The notes under the pieces were generated by a model. The model ran no database searches. It worked only from the letters and a program-made list of their open reading frames with translations, and was not told the DNA's origin. From positions 183,539 through 247,538 of the forward strand of contig NZ_RBIJ01000002.1 in assembly GCF_003633725.1 (NCBI RefSeq): DNA of 64,000 nucleotides, given 5' to 3'. The stretch is from Brockia lithotrophica. Its GTDB lineage: Bacteria; Bacillota; Bacilli; Thermicanales; DSM-22653. A program made the position numbers and the translations under genes. The stretch's first letter is position 1; each line of letters begins with the position of its first letter. Shown piece after piece: positions 1 to 7,508 of this stretch.

Positions 1-124
1 GCCGAACTTTCTCAGCACTCGTCAAGTTTCTCTTTCTTCCCTCGCGCTTCCGCGATCGGCGGTGGAAATCGATCCGCGTCCCCAAAGTCCGGCCTTCCGC
101 CAGGAGTTTGCACGTCGGTACAAC

Positions 125-895
125 TTACGACAGGGGAAACCTCTGCCTGTAGGCTTCGTAGAGGAGGAGGGCGGCGGCCACCGAGGCGTTCAGCGAACCT
201 ACGCCCCCCCGCATAGGAATTTCGACGCGCTCGTCGCAGGTCTCCAGGACGAGGCGGGACAATCCGCGGCCCTCACTTCCCACGACAAGAACGGTAGGCG
301 GAGTATAGTCCGCACGGCGATAGTCCTTTCCCCCGTCCATCACCGCACCGATCACCCAAGCCCCCGCCTCCTGAAGGGTTTGCAACGCCCGAACGAGGTT
401 AGGAACGCGCGTCGGCGGAAGAATGTGCGCCGCCCCGGCGGAAGCTTTGATCACGGCAGGGGTTACCCCGGCGCTCCGACGTTCGGGTAGAAGCACCGCT
501 CCCGCCCCGACGGCGACGGCGGTGCGGATGGCGGCGCCGACGTTTTGCGGATCTTCCCAGTGGTCGAGGGCGAGGAGGAGGGGGGTCTCCGGCCCCTTTG
601 CCGTCCGCGTACGGGATACCCACGCGACGAGTTCGGCGAAAGATGGCCCTTCGCGCAGGACGACGCGCGCCGCGACGCCTTGGTGCCGGATCCGCGGAAC
701 CTCGGGTGCCTCTCGGCGAAGGAGTTCGTCGAGCTTTTGCCGCGGGACGTAAAGGACAGGGACGCCGCGGGCGCGGGCCAGACGTTCGATGTCCTCCCGC
801 GTGCGGTGCGCCAAGTCGTCCTGAAGCCATATCCGCTCTACGACGTCTCCTCGCAGGAGCGCTTCGCGTACCGGATGGCGTCCGTAGATGAGCAC
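125..895 (-). CDS. rlmB: 23S rRNA 2'-O-ribose methyltransferase RlmB (TrmH/SpoU family)
   Basis: The 256-aa product is a SpoU-family methyltransferase that would 2'-O-methylate a guanosine of 23S rRNA in the cytoplasm using S-adenosylmethionine. It has an N-terminal substrate-binding domain (about residues 1-85) and the three SpoU motifs of the knotted catalytic domain: DPQNVGAAIRTA near 115-126, VVGSEGRGLS near 204-213 and GSLNASVAAALLLYE near 233-247. The GTG start at 895 was chosen because a GGAGGAGGG ribosome-binding site sits just before it; a longer form from 919 would bury that site. It follows cysS by 41 bases, and mrnC, which normally lies between the two, is absent. Downstream to the window edge (1-124) I see no gene; a TTGACG hexamer at 25..20 on the minus strand could be the -35 of the next promoter, whose -10 would lie outside the window. 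Confidence 0.93.
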   Translation of the reverse strand: MLIYGRHPVREALLRGDVVERIWLQDDLAHRTREDIERLARARGVPVLYVPRQKLDELLRREAPEVPRIRHQGVAARVVLREGPSFAELVAWVSRTRTAKGPETPLLLALDHWEDPQNVGAAIRTAVAVGAGAVLLPERRSAGVTPAVIKASAGAAHILPPTRVPNLVRALQTLQEAGAWVIGAVMDGGKDYRRADYTPPTVLVVGSEGRGLSRLVLETCDERVEIPMRGGVGSLNASVAAALLLYEAYRQRFPLS

Positions 896-936
896 GTCGC
901 TCCCTCCTCCGACCGGCACCTGTTCGAGAACAAAGG

Positions 937-2349
937 TTACGACCGACGTCGGCGAACTCGCGTTCCCGTCGGGGTGTCTTCGACGATGAGCCCGCGCCGA
1001 ACGAGCTCTTCTCGCAAGGAATCGGCCTTGGCGAAGTCGCGGGCCTGTCGGGCCTTTTCGCGTTCGGCGAGAAGGGCGGCCTCCTCCTCGGTGAGCTCAA
1101 CGTCGGAGAGGCTGAGGTCGATGCCGAGGACGTCGGCCATACGCCTGAGGGCTTCGCGAACCGCCGCCAACCTTTGCCGGCCTTCTTGGTCTTCGAGCTT
1201 GAGAAGGGAGTACACGCTCCGAGCCGTCTCGTATAGGACCTTGAGGGCGTTTGGCGTGTTCAGATCGTCGGCGAGGGCCTCCCAAAAAGGGCGAAGAAGG
1301 CCGGCGACGTCCTCTTCCTTCGCCTCGATCCCCTTTCCCTCCAATGCCCGTTCGGCCTCGGCGTAAGCCAGGCGCAGGCGGAAGAGGGCCTGTTCGGCCT
1401 GTACGATCGCCTCAAACCGAAAGACGAGGGGGCTTCGGTAGTGGGTACCGAGGAGGAAGAGGCGGATCGCGCTCCCCTCGCTTTGCCGGAGGAGGTCGCG
1501 GACCAAGACGACGTTCCCCAGGGACTTCGACATCTTTTCGTCCCCTACGGTCACGAAGCCCACGTGCATCCACACGCGCACGAAGGGATTCCCCGTCGCC
1601 CCTTCCGATTGGGCGATCTCGTTCTCGTGGTGGGGAAAGATGAGGTCTTCCCCGCCCCCGTGGATGTCGAAGGTCTCCCCGAGATACTTCATGGACATCG
1701 CCGAGCACTCGATGTGCCATCCCGGCCGGCCCGCAGACCAAGGGGCGTCCCACGTCGGCTCCCCTGGCTTGGCCTTTTTCCACAGGGCGAAATCCAAGGG
1801 GTCTTCTTTCCGCGGGTCGACCTCCACGCGCGCCCCCGCGAGAAGTTTCTCGGGAGGCTGTCCGGAAAGCTTCCCGTACTCGGGAAAGGCGCGCACGCGG
1901 AAATACACGTCGCCGTCTACGACGTACGCCATTCCCCGCGCGATCAGGCGTTCAATGAGCCGAACCATGTCGTGAATGTGCTCCGTCGCCCGGGGCCGAA
2001 CCGTCGCCGGCAGGACACCCAAAGCGGCCATGTCTTCCTCGTACGCCCGGATGAACTTCGCGGCTATCCGTTCCGGAGGTTCGCCGCTCTCTTCCGCGGC
2101 CCGCAGAATCTTGTCGTCGACGTCCGTGTAGTTGTGCACGTACGTCACGCGGTACCCCATGGCGCGCAAGAAGCGGTACAGCACGTCGAAGACCACGGCG
2201 ACCCGGGCGTTCCCGATGTGAACGTAGTTGTACACCGTCGGACCGCACACGTACATCCGAACCTCGGGAGGGCGAAGGGGCTCGAAGCGTTCCTTTCGCC
2301 GCGTGAGGGTGTTTGTAAGAAAGATGTCGATAGAGGGAACTTCCGCCAT
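937..2349 (-). CDS. cysS: Cysteinyl-tRNA synthetase
   Basis: This 470-aa class I aminoacyl-tRNA synthetase charges tRNA(Cys) with cysteine. Visible signatures are HIGN at 44-47, the zinc-binding Cys35 followed by GPTVY, the WHIECS stretch near 211-216, FPHHENE near 238-244, and KMSKS at 272-276. The length is normal for the family. The ATG at 2349 follows a GTGAGG ribosome-binding site about nine bases upstream; an in-frame TTG two codons earlier is less likely. cysS lies downstream of cysE in the usual Bacillales cysE-cysS pairing, separated by 133 bases in which I find no gene and no clear terminator. Confidence 0.96.
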   Translation of the reverse strand: MAEVPSIDIFLTNTLTRRKERFEPLRPPEVRMYVCGPTVYNYVHIGNARVAVVFDVLYRFLRAMGYRVTYVHNYTDVDDKILRAAEESGEPPERIAAKFIRAYEEDMAALGVLPATVRPRATEHIHDMVRLIERLIARGMAYVVDGDVYFRVRAFPEYGKLSGQPPEKLLAGARVEVDPRKEDPLDFALWKKAKPGEPTWDAPWSAGRPGWHIECSAMSMKYLGETFDIHGGGEDLIFPHHENEIAQSEGATGNPFVRVWMHVGFVTVGDEKMSKSLGNVVLVRDLLRQSEGSAIRLFLLGTHYRSPLVFRFEAIVQAEQALFRLRLAYAEAERALEGKGIEAKEEDVAGLLRPFWEALADDLNTPNALKVLYETARSVYSLLKLEDQEGRQRLAAVREALRRMADVLGIDLSLSDVELTEEEAALLAEREKARQARDFAKADSLREELVRRGLIVEDTPTGTRVRRRRS

Positions 2350-2482
2350 GGGCAAACCTCACTTTCTCTGGGCATTTTTTCGAGCGATCCCCTGGGGCGC
2401 GAAGGATCGCCTCCCTCGCCCTTCCCTTTGGGATCAAAATCCGGGACGAAGTGCTTCGTTTCTCAGAGGTGCACCCGGAACG

Positions 2483-3187
2483 TTACGATTCGCGCGAAGA
2501 GCTTTTCCTTCGTTCGCGGAGGGTGATTTCGAGGGCCTCGGAAATCGCGTCCAAGCGCTTCAATTCGTGCAGGAGGTTGGCGAGTTTCGCCTCGAGGAGG
2601 GCGAGCTCCTCCGAACAAGGGTCGGGAAGATCTCCGTGATCGAGCACGTGAACGGGAGGACGTGCGGGGTCGAAGGTCCTGCGGACGGCGCGCCCAGGTA
2701 CGCCGACCACCGTCGCATGTGGTGGTACGTCTCGAAGTACCACGGCGCCGGCTCCGATCTTTGCGTAATCCCCTACCGTGATCGCACCCAACACCTTGGC
2801 CCCCGCACCCACGAGGACGCCCCTCCCCAACGTCGGATGGCGTTTCCCCTTTTCCTTCCCCGTTCCCCCCAGGGTGACGCCTTGGTAGAGCACGCAATCG
2901 TCCCCGACCTCTGCCGTCTCGCCGATGACCACGCCCATCCCGTGGTCGATCACGACGCGCCGCCCGATCTTCGCCCCGGGGTGGATTTCGATCCCCGTCA
3001 GGAAACGCACGATCTGGGAAAGCGCTCGGGCAAGAAACCGAAGCCCTAACCGCCAGAGGGCGTGGTTCACGCGGTGCGCGAGGATCGCGTGAAACCCGGG
3101 GTAGAGAAAGAAGACCTCCCAGCGGCTCCGTGCCGCCGGATCGTGGGTGAGAAAGGCATCGAGATCTTCCCAAAGTCGTCGGAACAC
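2483..3187 (-). CDS. cysE: Serine O-acetyltransferase
   Basis: The 234-aa protein acetylates serine to O-acetylserine, the first step of cysteine synthesis. It starts with a helical domain (to about residue 60) containing the typical DPAARS motif, followed by a left-handed beta-helix of hexapeptide repeats (about 67-165). The DHGMGVVIGET and YQGVTLGGTGK stretches carry the expected active-site residues. The GTG start at 3187 gives an N-terminus matching family members and is preceded by GGTGAGGGG; the reading frame is open further upstream, but that extension is unlike the family. It sits 40 bases after a degenerate GluRS-like gene. The cysK partner is not in the window. Confidence 0.94.
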   Translation of the reverse strand: MFRRLWEDLDAFLTHDPAARSRWEVFFLYPGFHAILAHRVNHALWRLGLRFLARALSQIVRFLTGIEIHPGAKIGRRVVIDHGMGVVIGETAEVGDDCVLYQGVTLGGTGKEKGKRHPTLGRGVLVGAGAKVLGAITVGDYAKIGAGAVVLRDVPPHATVVGVPGRAVRRTFDPARPPVHVLDHGDLPDPCSEELALLEAKLANLLHELKRLDAISEALEITLRERRKSSSRES

Positions 3188-3227
3188 GGTCCCCTCACCC
3201 GCCTTTCGCTTCCCCGAACCGTTGCGC

Positions 3228-4151
3228 TCATACTGGACGCTGCGCCCCCTCCGAAGAAAGGGAAATCCTGGGGAAAACGACCTCGAAGGCGTCTTGTGCG
3301 GACGCAAGCCCTTCTTCAGCCCCCGCCAAGCGCAGCCATACCCGGAGAAACTCCCTTAGTGGCGGCTCCGAAGAAGAGGAAATGACGACGCCTTTGCTCT
3401 TGAGTGCCGTGCGGAATTCCTCCCATGCGGGCGTCGGGGGGAATGCCCGCCATTCGGGAGAAGAAAACCCGAGGGACTCAAACAGAGCTTCTCGAACGGC
3501 AAGTTCTTCTTTTTTCTGCGGGCGCGGAGGAAAGGCGGCGGTGATGTCCATCAAGGCGTCGTCGACAACTTCCGCAAACGGGAGACTCGGTCCTCCCCGC
3601 TCGCCTACGAGAACAACTCCCGTCCCGCCTTCCGGAAGGGAAAGGAATGGGCCGCCGGAGGGAAATCCGGCACCCTCCCAGGGATACACGATCCATACCT
3701 CTTCCTTCCGTTCGCCGGGGACATCGAGGACGCGTTCGGCGGATATGGGGTGCAAAGCCTCGGGAAAAGGGCCGGACGTTACCAGATAGGCTCGGGCCTT
3801 CCCGAGCCGAAGGAGACGTTCGGCAAAGTGGCGGTATACCTCGAGTCGACGCGAGCTGCGGTAGGGTCCGTAGGGTCCGCCTACGTCCGGCCCTTCGTCC
3901 CACGTCAGAGAAAGTTCCCGGGCGAGGGACTGAAGCTCTTCCCACGTGCGGGCACCCGACGCCCCGCCGCCGACATCGTAAACGCGAACGACAAAACTTC
4001 CCGCTTGCGAACGCGCAAAAATCCAAGAAGCGAGGAGCGCCCCGAGTTCTTCTCCTCTGAACACCGACGCCCCTTCCCGAAGCACGTACCGCGTTCGCAC
4101 GCGACCTGCCTGCGCGAAACCGCGCGAAAACCAGTCAATTTCCTCACGCAT
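3228..4151 (-). CDS. Degenerate glutamyl-tRNA synthetase-like protein in the gltX position
   Basis: This 307-aa protein lies exactly where gltX sits in Bacilli (ispF - gltX - cysE), and parts of it align by eye with the catalytic half of GluRS. The clearest block is residues 84-102 (WDEGPDVGGPYGPYRSSRR), matching the 'DWDE..DVGGEYGPYRQSER' region of GluRS, and WIFARSQAGSFVVRVYD (about 43-59) matches the 'NWLFARHHGGKFILRIED' region. The HIGH motif is absent (the equivalent stretch near 31-34 reads FRGE) and no KLSKR motif is present (only a weak KSKG near 251-254). The protein ends before any anticodon-binding domain, since normal GluRS is about 480 aa. ATG at 4151 begins one base after the ispF stop, so the two are probably translationally coupled. 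The frame is intact, so it is not an obvious pseudogene. It cannot be a normal synthetase; its function is unknown. A true gltX must lie elsewhere. Confidence 0.72.
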   Translation of the reverse strand: MREEIDWFSRGFAQAGRVRTRYVLREGASVFRGEELGALLASWIFARSQAGSFVVRVYDVGGGASGARTWEELQSLARELSLTWDEGPDVGGPYGPYRSSRRLEVYRHFAERLLRLGKARAYLVTSGPFPEALHPISAERVLDVPGERKEEVWIVYPWEGAGFPSGGPFLSLPEGGTGVVLVGERGGPSLPFAEVVDDALMDITAAFPPRPQKKEELAVREALFESLGFSSPEWRAFPPTPAWEEFRTALKSKGVVISSSSEPPLREFLRVWLRLAGAEEGLASAQDAFEVVFPRISLSSEGAQRPV

Positions 4152-4152
4152 G

Positions 4153-4665
4153 TCACCGCAGTCTCCCTTCGTCGTGCGCACCCGAAACCTCTGAGGAGAA
4201 GAGGAGGACGACGGCCCAAGCGGCAATCCCTTCTTTTTTCCCCAAAGCGCCGAGCCTCTCGGGCGTTGTCGCCTTTACGCTCACGCGCTCCGGCGAAGTG
4301 TCGAGGAGTTCGGCGATCCTTTTGCGCATCTCGGGGATATAAGGGGACAGCTTCGGTTCCTCCGCGACGATCACGGCATCCGCGTTCCCCACCCGGTATC
4401 CACGTGCGCGCACGAGATCGAAGGCGTACCGCACGATTTCTCCGCTGTCGAGGTTGCGAAAGCGGGGATCGGTATTGGGGAAGTGTTCGCCTATATCTCC
4501 CAAGGCGAGTGCGCCAAGCAGGGCGTCCGCAAGAGCGTGGAGGAGCACGTCGGCATCCGAATGGCCTTCCAGCCCGCGATCGTAGGGAATGGAAACTCCC
4601 CCCAAGACGAGCGGCCGCATTACGGCAAAGCGGTGTACGTCGTAGCCAATGCCCACCCGAAACAA
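4153..4665 (-). CDS. ispF: 2-C-methyl-D-erythritol 2,4-cyclodiphosphate synthase
   Basis: The 170-aa enzyme forms the cyclodiphosphate intermediate of the non-mevalonate (MEP) isoprenoid pathway. The metal-binding D-x-H pair (GYDVHRF near residues 7-13), the GHSDADVLLHALADALLGA stretch and the GDIGEHFPNTD loop are all intact. A TTG start at 4665 was chosen because it has GAGGAGGG seven bases upstream and gives the standard MFRVGIGYDVH N-terminus. It is 13 bases downstream of ispD, the preceding enzyme but one in the pathway, and one base ahead of the GluRS-like gene. ispE, the step between IspD and IspF, is at 46.6-47.5 kb. Confidence 0.95.
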   Translation of the reverse strand: MFRVGIGYDVHRFAVMRPLVLGGVSIPYDRGLEGHSDADVLLHALADALLGALALGDIGEHFPNTDPRFRNLDSGEIVRYAFDLVRARGYRVGNADAVIVAEEPKLSPYIPEMRKRIAELLDTSPERVSVKATTPERLGALGKKEGIAAWAVVLLFSSEVSGAHDEGRLR

Positions 4666-4678
4666 GGGCAAACCCTCC

Positions 4679-5443
4679 TCACGGTTCGGCGTCGTATCCC
4701 TTTGGCGCGGGTGGAGCGCCCGACTCAACACGGAAACCCTGTCCCTCGGCGTCCTCGGATGCAGACAAAACTCGTAGAAGGGCTTCCGCCACGGCGAGAT
4801 CCTCGGGTGTTGTGAGCTTCAGGTTGTATTCCTCACCTTCCGTCCAAAACACGGGATGGCCCAGGAGCTCGAAAACGCTCGCCTCGTCCGTGACTTCCCA
4901 ACCCCGACGTTCTGCCTCTTCCAAGGCGCGCAAAAGATCCGCCCTAGGAAATGCCTGGGGAGTTTGCACCCGAACGAGACCTTCCCGCTTCGGCGTGCGC
5001 AAAACTTGCCGCCCGGAGATTTCCTTGATCGTATCCTTCACGGGAAGGGCCGGTACGACGATGCGCCCTTCCCGCGCGTACGCCGCCATCCTTCGGACGA
5101 GCGCCTCGCTCACGAGGGGGCGCACGCCGTCGTGTACGAGCACCCCGTGCACCTCCTCGGACAAGGCGCGAACGCCCAAAAACACGCTGTCTTGCCGGCG
5201 TTCCCCGCCCGCAACGATACGAAAACCGCGAATTCCGTAAGCGGCCAAGAGGGAACCTACCCGCGGCACATCTTCGCGGCGGACGACGATCACCTTTTCT
5301 CCGATTTCCGAAACGCGGGCAAATACTTGAGCCGTACGTACGAGGACGGGAATGCCGGCGAGGGGGAGAAAGGGCTTCCGCACGTTCCCCCCCATTCGTC
5401 TTCCCTCACCGGCCGCCACAAGTACCACACCCACTGTTCCCAT
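4679..5443 (-). CDS. ispD: 2-C-methyl-D-erythritol 4-phosphate cytidylyltransferase
   Basis: The 254-aa protein transfers CMP to methylerythritol phosphate in the MEP pathway. The nucleotide-binding VLVAAGEGRRMGG motif (about 7-19) with the following RKPF lysine, the HDGVRP motif and the VQTPQAF motif are all readable. The start is ATG 5443 because the conserved beta strand begins immediately after it; the reading frame stays open far upstream, but that part looks unrelated to the family. A rho-independent terminator lies between yacL and this gene, so ispD-ispF probably use their own promoter. A TACAAT hexamer at 5524..5519 could be its -10, but I see no matching -35. Confidence 0.94.
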   Translation of the reverse strand: MGTVGVVLVAAGEGRRMGGNVRKPFLPLAGIPVLVRTAQVFARVSEIGEKVIVVRREDVPRVGSLLAAYGIRGFRIVAGGERRQDSVFLGVRALSEEVHGVLVHDGVRPLVSEALVRRMAAYAREGRIVVPALPVKDTIKEISGRQVLRTPKREGLVRVQTPQAFPRADLLRALEEAERRGWEVTDEASVFELLGHPVFWTEGEEYNLKLTTPEDLAVAEALLRVLSASEDAEGQGFRVESGAPPAPKGYDAEP

Positions 5444-5584
5444 GGAAAAAAGAGGCCCCTTTCGAGAAGACGAGCTGACGAATCGGCGGCGGACAACGAC
5501 ATTTCGCCCCTCTCGTCCATTGTAGCGGAATTTTGCAAGACGTTCCCCGGATGCGGCGCACCTCTGCCCTGTGCGTCGCCCGAG

Positions 5585-5619
5585 CAAAAAAGGAAGAGCC
5601 CACCGCGTGTGCTCTTCCT
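5585..5619 (-). terminator. Rho-independent terminator after yacL
   Basis: Perfect 9-bp stem AGGAAGAGC / GCTCTTCCT with an 11-base loop, followed on the minus strand by a run of T. It separates the carD-yacL transcript from ispD. Confidence 0.88.
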
Positions 5620-5639
5620 CGCGTACGAGATCTCGCTCT

Positions 5640-6737
5640 CTACAGGGCCTTTTCGTATAGCTTTGGCTTTGCGAACACCATCCGTCCGGCGGACGTCTGA
5701 AGGACGCTCGTGACGACGACGGCAACTCGCTCCCCCATGTGGGCCTTCCCGTCTTCCACGACGATCATCGTCCCGTCCTCGAGGTACGCGACTCCCTGCC
5801 CTTCTTCCTTTCCGTCGCGAATGATCTGCACGGTAAGCTCCTCGCCCGGAAGTACGATCGGTTTGAGGGCGTTGGCGAGGTCGTTTACGTTCAGCACGGG
5901 GATGCCCTGAAGCTCGCAAACTTTGTTTAGGTTGAAATCCGTAGTAAGGATCGACGCCCCGAGTTTCTTGGCCAGCTTTACGAGACGCATGTCCACGGGG
6001 CCGTCCCCCGCCTCGCCTTCGTAAATGAGGAGCGGTGCCTTCTTGGCCTTTTGCATGCGCGCGAGAATATCTAACCCTCTACGTCCGCGATTTCGCTTAA
6101 GGACGTCGGCGGAATCGGCGATGTGCTGAAGTTCCTCGAGAACAAAGAGGGGAACGAGGAGCACGCCCTCAAGAAATCCCGTGTCTAAAATGTCCGCAAT
6201 GCGGCCGTCGATGATCACGCTTGTGTCCAAAATCTTTATGCTCGCCTTGGACCGTTCGGCGAGCGCCGCCCGGTCTTCCCGATCTTTTTCTCGCTCGCGT
6301 CCGCGTTCGCGTGCGCGTCCGACTTGAAAGAAAGCGAAGAGTTCGTCTTTTTTGCTCGCCCCTACTTTAAATCCGAGGTACCCCAAAAAGACGGATAAGA
6401 AAATGGGCACGAAGAGATTCAACACGGGAACTTCTTTGAGGGGCCAGTACAAAAGGAGAGAAACGAGAAGACCGACAAAAAGTCCGGCAATCCCGGTCAG
6501 GAGGTCGCCCGCCGGGATGCGGGTGAGCGCCTCCTCGAGGCGAAGAACCCCGCGTTCAAAGGGAGAAGCCAAGAGGAAGGAAATCCCGAGAAAAAGAAGC
6601 CCGCCTACCCCCGCACCGACGAAGGGGGCATATACGGTGTTTACCGGCTCCCAAAACTGAAAAAGCGTCGTCACGAAATACCCGAGTGCACCGCCCAAGA
6701 GGACCATGAAGAGTTGAAAGGCGCGACGCATCAGCAT
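5640..6737 (-). CDS. yacL: YacL-type membrane PIN/TRAM domain protein
   Basis: The 365-aa protein has a hydrophobic N-terminal part with about four membrane segments (first about 130 residues), a charged Arg/Glu linker, a PIN nuclease-like domain starting at KILDTSVIIDGRIADI, and a C-terminal TRAM domain (from LPGEELTVQIIRDGKEEG). PIN acidic residues are visible (the D of LDTS, the TTDFNLN aspartate). The family is a conserved Firmicute protein of uncertain physiological role, presumed to be a membrane-tethered ribonuclease. ATG 6737 was chosen because GGAGGTGA lies eight bases upstream; the longer open frame begins inside that ribosome-binding site. It follows carD by 105 bases. In B. subtilis disA and radA precede yacL; here they do not. 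Confidence 0.92.
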   Translation of the reverse strand: MLMRRAFQLFMVLLGGALGYFVTTLFQFWEPVNTVYAPFVGAGVGGLLFLGISFLLASPFERGVLRLEEALTRIPAGDLLTGIAGLFVGLLVSLLLYWPLKEVPVLNLFVPIFLSVFLGYLGFKVGASKKDELFAFFQVGRARERGREREKDREDRAALAERSKASIKILDTSVIIDGRIADILDTGFLEGVLLVPLFVLEELQHIADSADVLKRNRGRRGLDILARMQKAKKAPLLIYEGEAGDGPVDMRLVKLAKKLGASILTTDFNLNKVCELQGIPVLNVNDLANALKPIVLPGEELTVQIIRDGKEEGQGVAYLEDGTMIVVEDGKAHMGERVAVVVTSVLQTSAGRMVFAKPKLYEKAL

Positions 6738-6842
6738 GTGAAGGATCACCTCCCGATACACATTGTGGGCGGTTTTCTCGCGCCCAAAACCCTACGGCCT
6801 CCCCTTTTGCGGATCGGGAGTCTCCGCAAGTTTGTATACGCC

Positions 6843-7328
6843 TCACTCTCCGAGACACACCCAGCCTTCGATCCATGCTCCCGCCTGCTCGAAATCTACG
6901 GAAAGCACGAAGGCAACTTCACTTACGAGAATTTGCCGGGCAAGCTCGTAGATCTTCCGTTCTCCTGCGGACAATCCCCTCCGTTTATCCCTTCGATGGA
7001 GTGTCCGAAACACGCTGGCCACCTCGAACAGGTCGCCCGTCCGAATCCGTTCCTGGTAGCTCCGTTGCCTGTGGCTCCACTGTAAGGACTCTTCCTCGTC
7101 CGGGGCGCTCAAAATCTCCGGGAGCACGTCCACCTTGGAACGATCGACGACTTCCCGTACTCCGAGGCTTTCCACACGGTCCACGGGAAACATGACCTTC
7201 ATCGAACCCAGGGGAAGGTAGACGATGTAATACGCCTTGCGTTCCCCCATGAGCTCCTTTTCTTCGATGCCCTCGACAATTCCGGCTCCATGGAGGGGAT
7301 AGACCACCCGATCGCCAACGCGAAACAT
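6843..7328 (-). CDS. CarD/CdnL-family RNA polymerase-interacting regulator
   Basis: The 161-aa protein begins with an RNA-polymerase interaction domain (GDRVVYPLHGAGIVEGIEEKE, residues 5-25, continuing to about 60) and continues with a helical C-terminal DNA-binding domain (about 75-155). Proteins of this family bind the RNA polymerase beta subunit and stabilise open promoter complexes. ATG 7328 has an almost ideal AAAGGAGG site seven bases upstream. Two promoter-like sequences precede it, and it is the first gene of the carD-yacL unit. A related interaction domain occurs in Mfd, encoded at 38.5-42.1 kb. Confidence 0.92.
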   Translation of the reverse strand: MFRVGDRVVYPLHGAGIVEGIEEKELMGERKAYYIVYLPLGSMKVMFPVDRVESLGVREVVDRSKVDVLPEILSAPDEEESLQWSHRQRSYQERIRTGDLFEVASVFRTLHRRDKRRGLSAGERKIYELARQILVSEVAFVLSVDFEQAGAWIEGWVCLGE

Positions 7329-7358
7329 GTACGCCCCTCCTTTCGCGCACTCGGTTTA

Positions 7359-7432
7359 AGCATACCATAGGCGGAAGGGAGGGGCAATGACCATGAGATG
7401 TAATGATATTGCAATACACGCCTTCTTGTCAA
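7359..7432 (-). promoter_or_regulatory. Two tandem sigma-A-type promoters for carD-yacL
   Basis: Upstream promoter: TTGACA at 7432..7427, 18-base spacer, TATCAT at 7408..7403. Downstream promoter: TTGCCC at 7387..7382, 17-base spacer, TATGCT at 7364..7359. Both point at the carD start and lie after the terminator of the preceding unit. They were recognised by eye only. Confidence 0.65.
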
Positions 7433-7465
7433 GGAAACGATCGAGACACGCCGACCCCTGAGCAC

Positions 7466-7492
7466 AAAAAGAGACCTCCCCGAAGGGAGGCC
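7466..7492 (-). terminator. Rho-independent terminator after the LPXTG gene
   Basis: On the minus strand GGCCTCCC-TTCG-GGGAGGTC is followed by TCTTTTTG. The UUCG tetraloop makes this a stable hairpin. It ends the unit containing the genes at 8353-8751 and 7509-8315. Confidence 0.85.
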
Positions 7493-7508
7493 AAGGTACT
7501 CCCGCAAA

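Noticed and set aside
2350..2482. Possible T-box or cysteine-responsive leader ahead of cysS
   Set aside because: A short hairpin is present, but no T-box sequence and no terminator with a T run.
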